Shown: positions 12,994 through 23,098 of the stretch, one piece after another
Numbering within the stretch: position 1 is the stretch's first letter
Layout: every line of letters starts with the position of its first letter
DNA from: Microbacterium pygmaeum
Lineage (GTDB): Bacteria; Actinomycetota; Actinomycetes; Actinomycetales; Microbacteriaceae
Direction of reading: 5' to 3'
Length of the DNA: 64,000 nucleotides
Assembly (NCBI RefSeq): GCF_900100885.1
Contig: NZ_LT629692.1
Coordinates: 3,100,001 to 3,164,000, forward strand
Notes under the pieces: model-generated
What the model was told of the DNA's origin: nothing
Databases searched by the model: none
The model's input: the letters and a program-made list of their open reading frames with translations, nothing else
Made by a program: the position numbers and the translations under genes

Positions 12994-13848
12994 GCGGCGG
13001 GGGCGCTCGGCCCTGAGGTGCTCGCCGTGGCGCTCTCCGACCCGGTCGACGGTTTCAACGCGTTCGACCCGGTCGAGCCAGTCGTTCAGCACGGTGCGCA
13101 CCAGGTGCGGGCGCTCGTGGACGAGCGCGTGCCCTGCACCGTCGACGACGACGAACGTCGCCCGAGGGTGGATGTCGCCCAGCCGCCGCTGCGCGCGCCA
13201 CCCGATCAGGCCGTCGTCGCGGCCCACGGCGACCACGGCGGGGCCGGCGAACGGCGCGTGGTCAGGGTCGGGTGTCAGGGTCGACGCGTTCATGATCCGG
13301 TCGACCACATCGCCGTCGTATCGGCCGAGCGAGGATCGCACGAACCGTTCGAATCGATCGCGGGTGGCTGCCGTGCGCACCACGAAGTAGCCGAGGTAGT
13401 CGGCGCGCACGGACTCGTCGAGCGCATCGATCCCGCCGTCGTCCTCGACGACGCGGGCCGGTGCCGGCTCGAAGTCGTCGACGAACGGCGAGAGGAGCGC
13501 GAGTCCGCGCACCCGATCCGGATGCCGCGCAGCGACGCCTCTGGCGAGATGGCCGCCGAACGAATGCCCGATCACGACGAACGGCTCGTCGCGGATCTCG
13601 GCGGCGATGACCGCGTCGAGCGCGTCCAGCACCTCGTCGCTCGTGCGGGCCGAGGAGCCGGCCGACTCCCCCATCCCCGGCAGGTCGGGGTAGACGCCGC
13701 GCATGCCGCGGCCTTCGAGGATCGGCCCGGTCACCGGCATGATCTCATCGCGCGTCGAGTACGCCCCGTGGAGGACCAGCGCCGGCACCCCGGCGCCCTC
13801 GACGACGTAATCGATCCGAGTTCCCCGATCGTCGGTGATCTCGGCCAT
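12991..13848 (-). CDS. Alpha/beta hydrolase
   Basis: The protein of about 285 residues has the alpha/beta hydrolase fold: the oxyanion segment LVLHGAYSTR, the nucleophile elbow GHSFGGHLARG with Ser, an acid near VAVGRDDGLIGW, and the catalytic His in DGAGHALVHERP. The substrate is unknown. I choose the ATG at 13848 (MAEITDDRG) over 13857 because a TACGAT hexamer lies seven bases before it and no Shine-Dalgarno is present. The Arg-rich C-terminus (RVGERHGEHLRAERPRR) is unusual and may be a low-constraint tail. Confidence 0.88.
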   Translation of the reverse strand: MAEITDDRGTRIDYVVEGAGVPALVLHGAYSTRDEIMPVTGPILEGRGMRGVYPDLPGMGESAGSSARTSDEVLDALDAVIAAEIRDEPFVVIGHSFGGHLARGVAARHPDRVRGLALLSPFVDDFEPAPARVVEDDGGIDALDESVRADYLGYFVVRTAATRDRFERFVRSSLGRYDGDVVDRIMNASTLTPDPDHAPFAGPAVVAVGRDDGLIGWRAQRRLGDIHPRATFVVVDGAGHALVHERPHLVRTVLNDWLDRVERVETVDRVGERHGEHLRAERPRR

Positions 13849-13855
13849 GCCCGTC

Positions 13856-13861
13856 ATCGTA
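13856..13861 (-). promoter_or_regulatory. -10 element, probably leaderless hydrolase start
   Basis: TACGAT, seven bases, then ATG at 13848. It overlaps the alternative ATG at 13857, which argues against that start. Confidence 0.5.
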
Positions 13862-13868
13862 ACGCCCC

Positions 13869-13905
13869 GCCGCTGCCTTCCGGGCCCGGCGGTGGCGGCA
13901 GCGGC
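13869..13905 (-). terminator. Hairpin after prfA
   Basis: GCCGCTGCC (13869-13877) pairs with GGCAGCGGC (13897-13905), 12 bases downstream of the prfA stop. No U-tract follows. It separates the prfA transcript from the hydrolase promoter. Confidence 0.5.
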
Positions 13906-13916
13906 AGCGCGGTGCG

Positions 13917-14996
13917 TCAGGAGTCGGCGCCGAGAGAAGCCAGGCGCTCCTCCTCGTCTGCGGCGATGCACGACTCGATGATGGGCTCCAGGGCGCCGTC
14001 CATCACCTGGTCGAGGTTGTACGCCTTGTAGCCGGTGCGGTGATCGGCGATCCGGTTCTCCGGGAAGTTGTACGTGCGGATCCGCTCGGAGCGGTCCATG
14101 CCGCGGATCTGCGACTTGCGAGCCGCGGAGGACGCGGCATCCAGCTCTTCCTGCTGCTTGGCGAGGATCCGCGCACGCAGCACCCGCATGCCGGCCTCGC
14201 GGTTCTGCAGCTGCGACTTCTCGTTCTGCATCGAGACGACGATGCCGGTCGGCAGGTGCGTGATGCGCACCGCCGAGTCGGTCGTGTTCACCGACTGGCC
14301 GCCCGGTCCGGATGAGCGGAAGACGTCGATCTTCAGGTCGTTCGGGTTGATCTGCACCTCGTCGGGCTCGTCCACCTCGGGGAAGACCAGCACGCCGGTC
14401 GTCGAGGTGTGGATGCGGCCCTGCGATTCGGTCGCCGGCACTCGCTGGACGCGGTGCACACCGCCCTCGTACTTGAGGTGCGCCCAGACGCCTTGCGCGG
14501 GATCGGTGGATGACCCCTTGATCGCGACCTGGACGTCCTTGTATCCGCCGAGGTCGGACTCGTTGCGCTCGAGCAGCTCGGTCTTCCAGCCCTTCGAGGC
14601 GGCGTACTGCAGGTACATGCGCAGCAGGTCCGCGGCGAACAGCGCACTCTCCGCACCGCCCTCGCCGCCCTTGATCTCCATGATCACGTCGCGCGCGTCA
14701 TCCGGGTCGCGCGGGATCAGCAGGCGCCGCAGCTTCTCCTGCGTCTCGGCCACCCGCGCCTCGAGGGCGGGCACCTCCTCGGCGAACGCGTCGTCCTCCT
14801 TGGCCAGTTCGCGGGCGGCCTCCAGATCATCGGATGCCGCGACCCACGTGTCGTAGGCCGCGACGATCCGCGACAACTCGGCGTACCGGCGGTTGACGCG
14901 TCTCGCGCGGCCGGCGTCGGCATGCACCGCCGGATCGGAGAGCTCCTCCTGGACGGCTTTGTGCTCTTCGAGAAGGGTCTTGACCGATTCGAACAT
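13917..14996 (-). CDS. prfA: Peptide chain release factor 1
   Basis: The 359-residue factor releases the finished peptide at UAA and UAG codons. It has the GGQ motif in [19 protein letters not shown] at about residues 230-248, which is the target of PrmC, and the codon-recognition domain before it. Length is normal. The gene follows rho by 20 bases on the same strand, an arrangement conserved in actinobacteria, so the two are probably cotranscribed. Confidence 0.97.
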   Translation of the reverse strand: MFESVKTLLEEHKAVQEELSDPAVHADAGRARRVNRRYAELSRIVAAYDTWVAASDDLEAARELAKEDDAFAEEVPALEARVAETQEKLRRLLIPRDPDDARDVIMEIKGGEGGAESALFAADLLRMYLQYAASKGWKTELLERNESDLGGYKDVQVAIKGSSTDPAQGVWAHLKYEGGVHRVQRVPATESQGRIHTSTTGVLVFPEVDEPDEVQINPNDLKIDVFRSSGPGGQSVNTTDSAVRITHLPTGIVVSMQNEKSQLQNREAGMRVLRARILAKQQEELDAASSAARKSQIRGMDRSERIRTYNFPENRIADHRTGYKAYNLDQVMDGALEPIIESCIAADEEERLASLGADS

Positions 14997-15016
14997 GGAT
15001 GCTCCGAACGGCTCGG

Positions 15017-17179
15017 TCAGCGGATGCTGTTCTCGTGCCCGTGGCTGTGTCCGCCGCCGGTGGGCGTCGGGATCGACTTCTGCATCTGCACGAGGAACTC
15101 GACGTTGGACGAGGTCTCCTTGAGCTTGCCGAGGACGACCTCCAGGGCCTGCTGCGGGTCGAGCCCCGCGAGGGCGCGACGCAGCTTCCAGGTGATCTTG
15201 ACCTCGTCGGCCGACAGCAGCATCTCCTCACGGCGGGTGCTCGACGCGTTCACGTCGACAGCCGGGAAGATGCGCTTGTCGGCGAGCTGACGCGACAGGC
15301 GCAGTTCGCTGTTGCCGGTGCCCTTGAACTCCTCGAAGATGACCTCGTCCATCTTGGATCCGGTCTCCACGAGCGCGGTGGCGAGGATCGTGAGCGATCC
15401 GCCGTTCTCGATGTTGCGCGCGGCGCCGAAGAATCGCTTCGGCGGGTACAGCGCGGAAGCGTCGACGCCGCCGGTGAGCACGCGACCCGATGTGGGGGCG
15501 GTGATGTTGTACGCACGGCCGAGGCGGGTGATCGAATCCAGCAGGACGACGACATCGCGGCCGAGCTCCACCAGACGCTTGGCGCGCTCGATGGCGAGCT
15601 CGGCGACCGTCGTGTGGTCCTCGGCGGGGCGGTCGAAGGTCGACGCGATGACCTCGCCCTTGACCGTCCGCTGCATGTCGGTGACTTCTTCCGGGCGCTC
15701 GTCGACGAGCACGACCATGAGGTGGACCTCGGGGTTGTTCGTCGCGATCGCGTTGGCGATCTGCTGCAGCACGATCGTCTTGCCGGCCTTGGGCGGCGCG
15801 ACGATGAGGCCGCGCTGGCCCTTGCCGATCGGGGCGACCAGGTCGATGATGCGCTGGGTCAGCTTCTCCGGAGCCGTCTCGAGACGGAGGCGCTCCTGCG
15901 GGTACAGCGGCGTCAGCTTGCCGAACTCGACGCGGTCCGCGGCGTCCTCGACGGACAGGCCGTTGACCGAGTCGACCTTCACGAGCGCGTTGTACTTCTG
16001 GCGGCTGGACTGCTCGCCCTCGCGCGGCTGCTTGATCGCGCCGACCACGGCGTCGCCCTTGCGGAGGTTGTACTTCTTGACCTGGCCGAGCGACACGTAC
16101 ACATCGCTGGTGCCGGGCAGGTAGCCGGTGGTGCGGACGAACGCGTAGTTGTCCAAGACGTCGAGGATGCCCGCGATCGGGATGAGGATGTCGTCGTCGC
16201 CGATCTCGGTGTCGAACTCGTCGGCGCCCACCGGACCGCGACGCTTGTTGCGCTGGCGGTTGCGGTTGTTCGAACCCGACTCGTCGTCGGTCTCGGCGGC
16301 CTGCGGCTGCGCCTGGGCGTTCTGCCCCTGGTTGCCGGCTGCCGGCTGGTTCTGGCCGCCCTGGCTGTTCGAGTTGCCCTGACCGGCCTGGTTGTTCTGG
16401 CCGCCCGCGTTGCGGTTGCGGCTGCGACTGCGGCTGCGGCTGCGGCTGCTGCGCGACGGCGATTCGTCGGTGGCGCCCTCGGCTTGGTCGCCCTCGCCCT
16501 GTTCGCCGGACTCGGTCGACTCAGCGGAGTCGGACGCCTCGGACGACGCGCTCTCGGACGACGCAGCGTCGGCAGCCGGCTCGGGAGCGGTGGGCGCAGC
16601 ATCAGTGGGCGCAGCGTCGGTGGGCGCAGCATCAGTGGGCGCAGCGTCGGTGGGCGCAGCATCGGTGGGCGCCGATGCGGCGGGCGTCTCGACCTTCGCG
16701 GCGTCGGGGGTTTCGGTCGACTCGGCGGCGGGCGCATCGGCGGATGCCTCAACGGCAGGCGCCGCAGCGGCCTTGGCCGCAGCATCCGTGCTCTTGGCTC
16801 GTCGCGGCGCGCGCTTGCGCGGTGCTGTCGCGGGTGCCGCCTCCACGGGGGCGGCCTCGGCCGCGGGTGTCGCGTCGACCGGAGCGTCGGCGGGCGCCTC
16901 GGCGGCGGCCTCCTCCGCGACCGGAGCGTCGGCGGTCGCCTCGGCGGCAGCCTCCTCCGCGACCGGAGCGTCGGCTGCAGTCTGCTCGACGACGGGGGCT
17001 TCGGCGGCCTGCTCCTCGGCGACGGGCGCCTCCTGCGCGACCGGAGCGTCGCTCACGGTCGCGCTCGGCTCGTTGTCGGCGTTCTCAGCCGTGGCGGTGA
17101 CGTTCTCCGTGCCGTCGGGCGCTTCGGTGCGCTCTTCGGTCTCGGCGTCGGTGGTCTGGATCTCGGAGATGGACTCCAC
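15017..17179 (-). CDS. rho: Transcription termination factor Rho with long disordered N-terminus
   Basis: The 720-residue RNA-dependent ATPase is about 300 residues longer than E. coli Rho. The C-terminal 400 residues are canonical: cold-shock RNA-binding region ([19 protein letters not shown]), P-loop [19 protein letters not shown] near residue 475, Q- and R-loop segments. The first ~310 residues are Ala/Pro/Glu-rich, with repeats APTDA and [10 protein letters not shown], then a Ser-Arg and Asn-Gly-Gln stretch. Such inserts in actinobacterial Rho bind RNA and help termination on structured GC-rich RNA. I choose the GTG at 17179, five bases after AAGGGAG, rather than the ATG at 17233, which lies upstream of the promoter's expected start site. 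Confidence 0.96.
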   Translation of the reverse strand: MESISEIQTTDAETEERTEAPDGTENVTATAENADNEPSATVSDAPVAQEAPVAEEQAAEAPVVEQTAADAPVAEEAAAEATADAPVAEEAAAEAPADAPVDATPAAEAAPVEAAPATAPRKRAPRRAKSTDAAAKAAAAPAVEASADAPAAESTETPDAAKVETPAASAPTDAAPTDAAPTDAAPTDAAPTDAAPTAPEPAADAASSESASSEASDSAESTESGEQGEGDQAEGATDESPSRSSRSRSRSRSRNRNAGGQNNQAGQGNSNSQGGQNQPAAGNQGQNAQAQPQAAETDDESGSNNRNRQRNKRRGPVGADEFDTEIGDDDILIPIAGILDVLDNYAFVRTTGYLPGTSDVYVSLGQVKKYNLRKGDAVVGAIKQPREGEQSSRQKYNALVKVDSVNGLSVEDAADRVEFGKLTPLYPQERLRLETAPEKLTQRIIDLVAPIGKGQRGLIVAPPKAGKTIVLQQIANAIATNNPEVHLMVVLVDERPEEVTDMQRTVKGEVIASTFDRPAEDHTTVAELAIERAKRLVELGRDVVVLLDSITRLGRAYNITAPTSGRVLTGGVDASALYPPKRFFGAARNIENGGSLTILATALVETGSKMDEVIFEEFKGTGNSELRLSRQLADKRIFPAVDVNASSTRREEMLLSADEVKITWKLRRALAGLDPQQALEVVLGKLKETSSNVEFLVQMQKSIPTPTGGGHSHGHENSIR
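16590..16664 (-). repeat. Five 15-bp tandem repeats inside rho
   Basis: Five copies of a 15-bp unit (GTGGGCGCAGC followed by ATCA or GTCG on the plus strand) encode consecutive APTDA units in the disordered N-terminus of Rho. Two unit variants alternate, so the array also reads as a 30-bp repeat, a sign of recent duplication by slippage. It is a likely site of length variation between strains. Confidence 0.9.
16878..16961 (-). repeat. Two 42-bp tandem repeats inside rho
   Basis: Two adjacent 42-bp copies (16878-16919 and 16920-16961) differ at a few bases, and a third partial copy follows at 16962. They encode the [12 protein letters not shown] type repeats near the N-terminus of Rho. Confidence 0.85.
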
Positions 17180-17206
17180 GAGTTCTCCCTTGTAAACGTG
17201 TGGATG

Positions 17207-17235
17207 ATTCTCACTGCACGCGACGCACGCCACAA
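17207..17235 (-). promoter_or_regulatory. Predicted rho promoter
   Basis: TTGTGG (17235-17230) and GAGAAT (17212-17207) are spaced by 17 bases on the minus strand. The transcript would start near 17200, giving a leader of about 20 bases with AAGGGAG before the GTG at 17179. Confidence 0.55.
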
Positions 17236-17255
17236 CGGACGTCGGACCACGCCGC

Positions 17256-17272
17256 CCTTCGACAAGCTCAGG
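17256..17272. repeat. Intergenic CCTTCGACAAGCTCAGG motif
   Basis: This 17-base sequence in the gap between thrB and rho matches a short element that I recognise as scattered between genes in many actinobacterial and other genomes. Only one clear copy occurs in this window. The remainder of the 164-base gap holds the rho promoter and nothing else I can name. Confidence 0.45.
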
Positions 17273-17343
17273 ATCCGGTCGTCATTCTGACCGGGGTGCG
17301 GGGGGTCGTGCAGGGTTTCGCAGATTGCGATCGGAGGCCAGAT

Positions 17344-18276
17344 TCACGTCATTACGTGGAACCCTCCAGTGCCTCTCACTGTACCACCCTTGAAGTCGAC
17401 GGCCAGCATCAGCGACTCCCACGGAGTGTCCGTCGCCTGTGCGACCAGCTCCGCGGCCTCCAGGCGCCTTCCCGGCCCGTCCGCCAGCACGAGCACGCTC
17501 GGCCCCGCTCCGGAGACGACCGCGGCGAAGCCCTGCGCGCGCAGCGCTCGCACCAGCGCGTCGGTCTCCGGCATGGCCTGCGCGCGATAGTTCTGGTGGA
17601 GCTTGTCCTCGGTCGCCGCCAGGAGCAGCTCCGGGCTCTGCATCAGCGCGGCGATCAACAGCGCCGAGCGGGACACGTTGAAGACCGCGTCCTCTCGCGG
17701 CACCTGCAGCGGCTGCAGGCTGCGCGCGACGCTCGTGGACATCGTGAATTCGGGCACGAACACCAACGGGGACACGCCACGGTGCACGAGGAGCTTCTTG
17801 TGCTGCGGGCCGGTCTCATCGACCCAGGCGATCGTGAGTCCACCGAACAGCGCGGGCGCGACGTTGTCCGGGTGCCCCTCCATCTCGGTCGCGAGGCGGA
17901 GCAGCGCATCGGCGGAGAAGTCGGCCTCGCCCTCGAGCAGTCCCTTCGCCGCGAGCAGGCCGGAGACGACCGCGGCGCCGGAGGAACCGAGGCCTCGCCC
18001 GTGCGGGATGACGTTGCGCGCCTCCAGCCGCAGACCGGGAAGCGGGCGTTCGACCGCGGCGAAGGCGTAGGCGATCGCGCGCACGACGAGGTTGCTCGCA
18101 TCGCGCGGAACGGCCTCGGCCCCCTCGCCGCTGACGAGGATCTCCAGCTCGCCCTCCGGCAGTGCGGTCACCGTCAGCTCGTCGTACACGCTGAGCGCGA
18201 GGCCGAGGGTGTCGAAGCCCGGGCCGAGGTTCGCGCTCGTCGCGGGAACGCGGACGGCGACCGACCGGCCGATCAT
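17344..18276 (-). CDS. thrB: Homoserine kinase
   Basis: The 310-residue GHMP kinase phosphorylates homoserine on the way to threonine. It shows the substrate segment [20 protein letters not shown] at residues 8-27, the ATP-binding loop [18 protein letters not shown] near 90-107, and the C-terminal [11 protein letters not shown] motif. The start at MIGRSVAV overlaps the thrC stop (ATGA). The order hom-thrC-thrB on one strand, with overlaps, is a single threonine operon that ends before the rho promoter. Confidence 0.96.
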   Translation of the reverse strand: MIGRSVAVRVPATSANLGPGFDTLGLALSVYDELTVTALPEGELEILVSGEGAEAVPRDASNLVVRAIAYAFAAVERPLPGLRLEARNVIPHGRGLGSSGAAVVSGLLAAKGLLEGEADFSADALLRLATEMEGHPDNVAPALFGGLTIAWVDETGPQHKKLLVHRGVSPLVFVPEFTMSTSVARSLQPLQVPREDAVFNVSRSALLIAALMQSPELLLAATEDKLHQNYRAQAMPETDALVRALRAQGFAAVVSGAGPSVLVLADGPGRRLEAAELVAQATDTPWESLMLAVDFKGGTVRGTGGFHVMT

Positions 18277-19352
18277 GCCGAGGGCTGCAGACCGAGCACG
18301 GAGGCGACCTCCGACGTGGTCGCGTCCACCACGGTCGGCTCGACCGTGGAGCCGTCGGCGTTGCGCAGTGCCCACTGCGGGTCCTTCAGGCCGTGGCCGG
18401 TGACCGTGAGCACGACGCGGGAACCTGCGGGGATGATCCCGGCCTCCGCGCGGTCGAGGAGCCCTGCGACGCTGATCGCAGATGCGGGCTCGACGAAGAT
18501 GCCCACCTCACCGGCGAGCAGCTTCTGCGCGGCGAGGATCCGCTCGTCGTCGATGGCGCCGAACCAGCCGTCCGTGGCGTCGCGCGCCTCGAGTGCGAGC
18601 TCCCACGATGCCGGGTTGCCGATGCGGATGGCGCTGGCCACCGTCTCGGGGTTCTTGACGATCTCGCCGCGTACGAGCGGTGCGGAGCCCTCGGCCTGGA
18701 AGCCGAACATGCGCGGCACCCGGGTGGCGACGCCGCGCTCGGCCTCTTCGCGGTAGCCCCGCGAGTACGCCGTGTAGTTGCCGGCGTTGCCCACCGGGAT
18801 GAAGTGGAAGTCGGGAGCGTCGCCGAGCACCTCGACGACCTCGTACGCCGCCGTCTTCTGACCCTCGATGCGGTCGGGGTTCACCGAGTTCACGAGGTGC
18901 ACCGGGTACGAGTCGGCGAGTTCGCGGGCGATCTCGAGGCAGTCGTCGAAGTTGCCGCGGATCTGGATGAGCTGGCCGTTGTGGATGACGGCCTGGCTGA
19001 GCTTGCCCATCGCGATCTTGCCCTCGGGGACGAGGACGGCGGCGGTGATGCCGGCGTGCGCGGCATACGCGGCGGCGGATGCCGAGGTGTTGCCGGTCGA
19101 TGCGCAGATGACCGCCTTCGCACCGTGCTCGACCGCGCGCGAGAGCGCGACGGTCATGCCGCGGTCCTTGAAGGAGCCGGTGGGGTTCATGCCCTCGAAC
19201 TTCACCCAGACCTCGGCGCCGGTGCGCCGTGACAGCGATGGGGCCGGCAGCAGTGGTGTGCCGCCCTCGCCGAGGGTGACGACGGTGGAGGCATCCGTCA
19301 CTCCGAGTCGATCCGCATACTCGCGCAGGACTCCGCGCCAGACGTGTGCCAT
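18273..19352 (-). CDS. thrC: Threonine synthase
   Basis: The 359-residue PLP enzyme converts O-phosphohomoserine to threonine. The PLP lysine lies in [17 protein letters not shown] near residue 60, and [15 protein letters not shown] holds the phosphate-binding loop. It is the short class I-like form without the long N-terminal extension of the E. coli type. The ATG at 19352 is preceded by GAAGGAG and lies one base before the hom stop region, so it is coupled to hom. Confidence 0.96.
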   Translation of the reverse strand: MAHVWRGVLREYADRLGVTDASTVVTLGEGGTPLLPAPSLSRRTGAEVWVKFEGMNPTGSFKDRGMTVALSRAVEHGAKAVICASTGNTSASAAAYAAHAGITAAVLVPEGKIAMGKLSQAVIHNGQLIQIRGNFDDCLEIARELADSYPVHLVNSVNPDRIEGQKTAAYEVVEVLGDAPDFHFIPVGNAGNYTAYSRGYREEAERGVATRVPRMFGFQAEGSAPLVRGEIVKNPETVASAIRIGNPASWELALEARDATDGWFGAIDDERILAAQKLLAGEVGIFVEPASAISVAGLLDRAEAGIIPAGSRVVLTVTGHGLKDPQWALRNADGSTVEPTVVDATTSEVASVLGLQPSA

Positions 19353-19353
19353 G

Positions 19354-20682
19354 TCAGTCTCCTTCCACGCGCAGGACCGAGACGACGCGTTCGACGACGC
19401 CGCTCGCGGCGAGCCGATCGACGGTCTCGCTGAGGTCCTGCTCTCGTGCTCTGTGTGTTCCGATGACGAGGCGCGCCACCGCGATGGTTTCGGATTCGGA
19501 GCCGGTCGATGCGCCGGGGATGACGGTCTGCTCCACGGTCGCGATCGAGACGCGGCCGTCGCTGAGGATCCCGGCCACCGTGGCCAGCACGCCCGGCTGG
19601 TCATCGACTTCCAGCGTGATCTGGTACCGCGTCGTGACCCGCCCGACCGGGACGACCGGGAGATTCGCGAGGGTCGACTCGCCAACCCCCACGCCGCCGG
19701 CGACGTGCCGGCGAGCGGCCGAGACCACATCGCCGAGGACCGCCGAGGCGGTCTGCACTCCCCCGGCGCCGGCGCCGTAGAACATCAGGTTGCCCGCGGC
19801 TTCAGCCTCGACGAACACGGCGTTGTTCGCGCCGTGGACGCTGGCGAGCGGGTGTTCGCGGCTGATCAGCGCCGGGTAGACGCGCACCGAGATCGACTCC
19901 TGGGGGTCATCGGTGAGTCGCTCGCAGACGGCGAGCAGCTTGATGACGTAGCCGGCGTGACGGGCCGAATCGATCATCGCCTTGTCGATCGCGGTGATGC
20001 CCTCCCGGTGCACGGCATCCAGCGGAACCGTCGTATGGAAGGCGAGGCTCGCCAGGATGGCCGCCTTCTGTGCGGCGTCGTAGCCTTCCACGTCGGCGGT
20101 GGGGTCGGCCTCGGCGTATCCGAGTCGCTGCGCGTCGGCGAGCACCTCGCCGAAGTCCGCGCCCTCGGTGTCCATCCGGTCGAGGATGTAGTTCGTGGTG
20201 CCGTTGACGATGCCCATGATCCGCCGGATGCGGTCGCCGGCGAGCGAGTCGCGCAGCGGTCGGATGATCGGGATCGCACCGGCGGCGGCCGCCTCGTAGT
20301 ACACCTGCGCGCCCACCTGATCGGCCGCATCGAAGATCTCCGGGCCGTGCGTGGCCAGCAGCGCCTTGTTCGCGGTGACGACGTCGGCGCCGGAGTTGAT
20401 CGCCTGCAGCACGTACGTCTTGGCGGGCTCGATGCCGCCCATGAGCTCGATCACGATGTCGGCGCCCAGGATGAGCTGCTCGGCGTCGGTGGTGAACAGC
20501 TCTTTGGGCAGATCGGTCTCGCGCGGTGCGTCGAGGTCGCGCACCGCGATCCCGACGAGCTCGAGCGAGGCGCCTGCGCGGTCGGCGAGCTCGTCGCCGT
20601 GCTTGCGCAGCAGCGCGGCGACCTGTGAGCCCACGGCCCCTGCGCCCAGGAGGGCGACTCTCAATCGGCGGTGATCGATCAC
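19354..20682 (-). CDS. hom: Homoserine dehydrogenase
   Basis: The 442-residue oxidoreductase reduces aspartate semialdehyde to homoserine. The Rossmann motif [15 protein letters not shown] lies at residues 11-25, the catalytic core includes [18 protein letters not shown], and a C-terminal ACT domain (residues about 355-435, [20 protein letters not shown]) is expected to mediate feedback inhibition by threonine. The start is GTG at 20682, overlapping the lysA stop as GTGA. It feeds thrB/thrC here and metX/metY at 52-57 kb. Confidence 0.96.
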   Translation of the reverse strand: MIDHRRLRVALLGAGAVGSQVAALLRKHGDELADRAGASLELVGIAVRDLDAPRETDLPKELFTTDAEQLILGADIVIELMGGIEPAKTYVLQAINSGADVVTANKALLATHGPEIFDAADQVGAQVYYEAAAAGAIPIIRPLRDSLAGDRIRRIMGIVNGTTNYILDRMDTEGADFGEVLADAQRLGYAEADPTADVEGYDAAQKAAILASLAFHTTVPLDAVHREGITAIDKAMIDSARHAGYVIKLLAVCERLTDDPQESISVRVYPALISREHPLASVHGANNAVFVEAEAAGNLMFYGAGAGGVQTASAVLGDVVSAARRHVAGGVGVGESTLANLPVVPVGRVTTRYQITLEVDDQPGVLATVAGILSDGRVSIATVEQTVIPGASTGSESETIAVARLVIGTHRAREQDLSETVDRLAASGVVERVVSVLRVEGD

Positions 20683-22145
20683 TTCGACTCGCTCCGCTGG
20701 GTCAGTGCTGGCATGTCGGCTCTTTCCGTGTGTTCGGGTCGCGCGGCGCTGTCGGCTCCGATGTCGCGCGCGAGGAGGTCGTCGATGGTCTCGCCGCGCA
20801 CGATCACGCGAGCCCGTCCGTCGCAGACGGCGACCAGGGGCGGGCGGGTCAGGTAGTTGTAGTTGCTCGCCAGCGAGAAGCAGTAGGCGCCGGTCGCCGG
20901 AACGGCCAGCAGGTCACCTGGCCGCACGTCGCCGGGCAGATAGTCGGCATCCACCACGATGTCACCGGATTCGCAGTGCTTGCCGACCACGCGGACGAGG
21001 GCCGGGTCCGCGGTGCTGGTGCGCGAGGCGATGCGCGCGGTGTACTGGGCGCCGTAGAGGGCGGGCCTGACGTTGTCGTTCATGCCGCCGTCGACGCTGA
21101 CGTACCGGCGCTCCACGCCCTCGCCGGCCGAGACCTGCTTGGTCGTGCCGACTTCGTACAGGGTGATGCCCGCCTGCCCCACGATGGCGCGACCGGGTTC
21201 GAAGGCGAGGTGAGGCATCGGGATGCCGCGCGCCGAGCACTCGCGCGCCACGGCGGCCGCGATGCCGGCGGCGAGCTGCTCGATCGGCGTCGGGTCGTCG
21301 ACACTCGTGTAGGCGATGCCGAAGCCGCCGCCGAGGTTCAGCACCGGGACTTCGCCTCCGGCTCGCAGCCCGGCGTGCACCTCGACCAGACGCGCCGCCG
21401 ATTCTTCGAAGCCTGCCGTGCCGAAGATCTGCGAGCCGATGTGGCAGTGCAGGCCGGTGAACAGCAGCTCGGGGATCTCGCGGATGCGCGCGACGACGGC
21501 CGCGGCATCCTCCAGCGGGAATCCGAACTTCTGGTCTTCGTGCGCCGTCGCCAGGAAGTCGTGCGTCTCGGCGTGCACGCCGCTGTTCACGCGCACCAGC
21601 ACGGCCTGCGGCTGCGGGCGGCCCGCGACGATGCGGGCGAGACGGTCGAGCTCGTTCCAGCTGTCCAGGACGATCGACCCGATGCCGATCTCGACGGCGC
21701 GCTCGAGCTCGGCGACGCTCTTGTTGTTGCCGTGGAAGCCGAGGCGGGCAGGATCCGCGCCGGCGGCCAGCGCGACGGCGAGCTCGCCGCCCGAGCACAC
21801 GTCGACGGCCAGTCCCTCCTCGGTGACCCAGCGGACGACCTCGGTGCACAGGAGCGCCTTGCCGGCGTAGTACACCCGCGCCTGGACGCCGTGCTGCGTG
21901 GCGGCGGCGCGGAAGGCCTCGAGCGTGCGACGCGCGTGCGTGCGCACCTCGTTCTCGTCCAGGACGTAGAGCGGGGTGCCGAAGCGCTCCTGGAGTTCTG
22001 TCGCGGCGACTCCCCCGACGGCCAGCACGCCCTGCGCGTCGCGCTCTGCGGAGACGGGCCACACGCCGGCGACGAGCTCGTTCGCGTCAGCCGGGACGCT
22101 CAGCCACGAGGGGATGAGGGTGCGGGCGGTCGGGGCGGCGGACAC
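20679..22145 (-). CDS. lysA: Diaminopimelate decarboxylase
   Basis: The 488-residue fold-type III PLP enzyme makes lysine from meso-diaminopimelate. The PLP lysine lies in VYYAGKALLC, glycine-rich LNLGGGFGIAYT binds the phosphate, and the dimer-interface Cys lies in CESGDIVVDADYLPGDV. The start is uncertain: GTG 22145 gives the usual N-terminus (PSWLSVPADANE), while GTG 22226 would add 27 residues rich in Ser, Arg and Pro. Neither has a Shine-Dalgarno. A -10 hexamer at 22245-22250 is compatible with both. It is first in the lysA-hom-thrC-thrB operon. Confidence 0.94.
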   Translation of the reverse strand: MSAAPTARTLIPSWLSVPADANELVAGVWPVSAERDAQGVLAVGGVAATELQERFGTPLYVLDENEVRTHARRTLEAFRAAATQHGVQARVYYAGKALLCTEVVRWVTEEGLAVDVCSGGELAVALAAGADPARLGFHGNNKSVAELERAVEIGIGSIVLDSWNELDRLARIVAGRPQPQAVLVRVNSGVHAETHDFLATAHEDQKFGFPLEDAAAVVARIREIPELLFTGLHCHIGSQIFGTAGFEESAARLVEVHAGLRAGGEVPVLNLGGGFGIAYTSVDDPTPIEQLAAGIAAAVARECSARGIPMPHLAFEPGRAIVGQAGITLYEVGTTKQVSAGEGVERRYVSVDGGMNDNVRPALYGAQYTARIASRTSTADPALVRVVGKHCESGDIVVDADYLPGDVRPGDLLAVPATGAYCFSLASNYNYLTRPPLVAVCDGRARVIVRGETIDDLLARDIGADSAARPEHTERADMPALTQRSESK

Positions 22146-22244
22146 AGGTGGAACCAATCGGTGGAGGCTTCGGCGCGACGGCTTCGGGTCGGAGCCCGAA
22201 GTGCGATGCCGCGGCCGGGAACTCACGTGCCGGGCAGTGTGTGA

Positions 22245-22250
22245 AGTCTA
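22245..22250 (-). promoter_or_regulatory. Predicted -10 element for the lysA-hom-thrCB operon
   Basis: TAGACT on the minus strand, in the gap after the DUF2993 gene. It ends 18 bases before GTG 22226 and 99 before GTG 22145. Confidence 0.45.
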
Positions 22251-22269
22251 GGGCACGCCGAAGAGGGGC

Positions 22270-23091
22270 TCAGGCGCAGGTGCCGTTGGCCTGCAGGGTC
22301 GGGTCGGTGATGATCGCGCCGTCGACGTCGAGGTCGGCCACCACCTCACCGCCCTGCACGGTGAGTCCGGTCAGCGTGACCCCGGCGGGGATGTACTGCG
22401 CGATGCAGACCGTGTAGTCCTTCACGACCAGGTCGGCGACGCGGCCGAAGCGGTCCCGCAGCTCGTCGGCTGTGATCGTCGCACCGGCCAGCTGAAGGGA
22501 TGCGGGCGTCAGCACGATGTCGCCGTCCACAGCGGTGGGAGTCAGCGCGACGCCGACCGGGATCTGGGCGCCGAAGATCTCCAGGTCCAGATCAGCGGTG
22601 ATGTCGGGAGCGGCGATGCCGACGGTCTCGGCGGGCAGCCCGTCGACGGTCGCCAGGAGGGCGCGCAGCTGTGCCTCGTCCAGACGCACGGACGCGGTGG
22701 CCGATTCTGCGGCTGCGTCGCCGCGGATCGGGATGCCGGTGGCGTGCACGGTCACATCTCCGGACAGTTCACCGAGCACGACGTCGTCCGAGGCGACCGT
22801 GACATCCCGCAGCGCGCCGCCGATCAGCTGCGGCAGCACCGCGCCTTCGACGGTGACCGCCACATCCTGGTCGGCGGGCAGCGACAGCTGCGTGATCACC
22901 TGCTGGCGGATCGTCGTCTCGACGACGTTCCGGGCGACCGCCTCGCCGGCGAACCAGGCGGCCACCGCGAGACCCACTACGATCACGAGGGCCACGATCC
23001 ACGGCCACACGCGGCGCCGACGCCGTTGCGGCTCGGCAGGCCGCTGCCAGTCCGGAAGCGGCTGGGTGGGCTGGGCGTCTGCCGTGGTCAT
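22270..23091 (-). CDS. DUF2993 (LmeA-like) membrane-anchored lipid-binding protein
   Basis: The 273-residue protein has a Pro/Arg-rich cytoplasmic N-terminus, one membrane anchor (VWPWIVALVIVVGLAVAAWF, residues about 28-47) and an extracytoplasmic domain of repeated beta segments, the pattern of DUF2993. The mycobacterial member LmeA binds phosphoinositides and supports lipomannan maturation; a lipid-binding envelope role is inferred. A Cys in VCIAQY and one at the C-terminus (NGTCA) could form a disulfide outside the cell. It lies 7 bases after argS. Confidence 0.82.
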   Translation of the reverse strand: MTTADAQPTQPLPDWQRPAEPQRRRRRVWPWIVALVIVVGLAVAAWFAGEAVARNVVETTIRQQVITQLSLPADQDVAVTVEGAVLPQLIGGALRDVTVASDDVVLGELSGDVTVHATGIPIRGDAAAESATASVRLDEAQLRALLATVDGLPAETVGIAAPDITADLDLEIFGAQIPVGVALTPTAVDGDIVLTPASLQLAGATITADELRDRFGRVADLVVKDYTVCIAQYIPAGVTLTGLTVQGGEVVADLDVDGAIITDPTLQANGTCA

Positions 23092-23098
23092 GGCGCTC

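Noticed and set aside
14999..17290. 763-codon plus-strand ORF with GRSVGGRSI repeats
   Set aside because: It is the antisense shadow of the repeats in rho; it has no start signal and no domain.
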